Of a DNA stretch of 5,580 nt, positions 5,346 to 5,580 are shown piece by piece; within the stretch, counting starts at the first letter, position 1; every line of letters begins with the position of its first letter. The translations under genes were made by a program, and so were the position numbers. Source of the stretch: Actinomycetota bacterium. Its GTDB lineage: Bacteria > Actinomycetota > Acidimicrobiia > Spongiisociales > ZC4RG35. Below the pieces are notes generated by a model, which worked only from the letters and a program-made list of their open reading frames with translations, did not search any database and had not been told where the DNA came from. Location of the stretch: positions 1-5,580 of the forward strand of contig JAHWLC010000087.1 of the NCBI GenBank assembly GCA_019347585.1, read 5' to 3'.

Positions 5346-5580
5346 AGCTTCTCCGCCCGCCGAGCGGATGGCGGCGACTCGGCCTCAACGGACGCCCGGC
5401 GCACCACCACCGTTCCCGCCACCCGGTCTCCCAGGCGCTGGCGGCGATCGGAGTTCCATACCAGGATGGCTCCCACCAGGTAGAAGAGCGGTAGGACGTC
5501 GACGACGCGGAGTACGTTTCGGATGGTGGAAGCCCTCCAGTCAACCGGCGAGCCGTCCTCCATCACCACCCGCTGCCCCA
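5342..5580 (-). CDS. C-terminal end of an upstream RDD-family protein, running off the right edge
   Basis: The visible 78 residues are the end of a second RDD protein: GQRVVMEDGSPVDWRAS, then the hydrophobic LFYLVGAILVW and the family signature QRLGDRVAGTVVV, followed by a short polar tail (RRASVEAESPPSARRAEKL) and TGA. The frame is open to the window edge, so the start and first helices lie beyond 5580. A GTG at 5569 within the visible part falls inside the conserved domain and is not a credible start. This copy stops right after the RDD domain, so unlike its downstream neighbour it lacks the beta-rich extension, and it should be an ordinary-length RDD protein. Its TGA overlaps the neighbour's GTG start (GTGA), so the pair is co-transcribed and probably translationally coupled. 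Sequence similarity shows the two are paralogues from a tandem duplication. A pair of different RDD proteins in one operon could form a heteromer; that is inference. Confidence 0.85.
   Translation of the reverse strand, partial: GQRVVMEDGSPVDWRASTIRNVLRVVDVLPLFYLVGAILVWNSDRRQRLGDRVAGTVVVRRASVEAESPPSARRAEKL
5351..5354 (-). promoter_or_regulatory. Ribosome-binding site for the RDD gene starting at GTG 5345
   Basis: GGAG (within GGCGGAGAAGCT) on the minus strand is five bases from GTG 5345, inside the tail of the upstream RDD gene. It supports the GTGA-overlap start over any internal Met. Confidence 0.6.
5399..5487 (-). repeat. Near-identical patch shared by the two RDD genes, copy 2
   Basis: Partner of 4950-5038, with 88 of 89 bases identical. 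It codes for the same C-terminal RDD segment in the upstream paralogue. The sharp rise in identity relative to the bases from 5488 rightward suggests either recent gene conversion or strong constraint; identity at synonymous sites favours conversion. Confidence 0.9.

Noticed and set aside
4494..5483. 329-codon plus-strand open frame opposite the RDD genes
   Set aside because: It lies antisense to two clear RDD-family genes, its product is dominated by His, Arg, Gly and Gln, and it has no recognisable domain; it is a GC-driven shadow frame.
1..5580. tRNA or rRNA genes, CRISPR arrays, mobile elements, known defence or toxin-antitoxin genes
   Set aside because: Scanning both strands by eye showed no cloverleaf with a TTCGA-type loop, no regularly spaced repeats, no transposase or integrase motifs and no recognisable defence protein.

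Overview
The window looks like chromosomal DNA from a high-GC actinomycete-type bacterium. The clues are GC-rich codons, GTG and TTG starts, a stand-alone copy of a C-terminal module usually found in large actinobacterial regulators, a methyltransferase of a type common in Actinomycetota, and a lipoprotein with a Thr/Ser-rich linker. The genus cannot be read from the sequence. I see no rRNA, tRNA, CRISPR array, transposase or integrase.

Left part (1-1024, minus strand): a gene start at 163 runs off the left edge and encodes an unrecognised protein. Upstream of it, and separated by a strong hairpin (246-269), is a 247-residue protein. It carries the winged-helix/coiled-coil-like module normally attached to ATPase or cyclase-type regulators, here behind a short CPAC-containing N-terminus.

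Middle (1025-3236): a 444-base stretch without a convincing gene precedes a complete plus-strand class I SAM-dependent methyltransferase (1469-2203). A 322-base gap follows. It holds a possible small or decayed minus-strand coding segment (2282-2488) and two near-identical GTTSAACTCC sites exactly 22 bases apart. These sites lie just upstream of a 236-residue cytosolic protein of a poorly characterised family (2526-3236).

Right part (3272-5580, minus strand): four genes in one tightly packed operon, convergent with the 2526-3236 gene. In transcription order they are an RDD-family membrane protein (only its end is in the window), a second RDD protein fused to a predicted beta-rich extracytoplasmic domain and a last membrane segment, a lipoprotein that probably starts at a TTG inside the end of the RDD gene, and a small three-helix membrane protein. 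Junctions are a GTGA overlap, a 14-base overlap and a zero-base TGA-ATG junction, each with a visible Shine-Dalgarno sequence, so the genes are probably translationally coupled and act together in the cell envelope. The two RDD genes are tandem duplicates that share an 89-base patch with one mismatch, inside flanks that have diverged much more.

The envelope operon is the best candidate for an undescribed system, but its function cannot be assigned from sequence alone.
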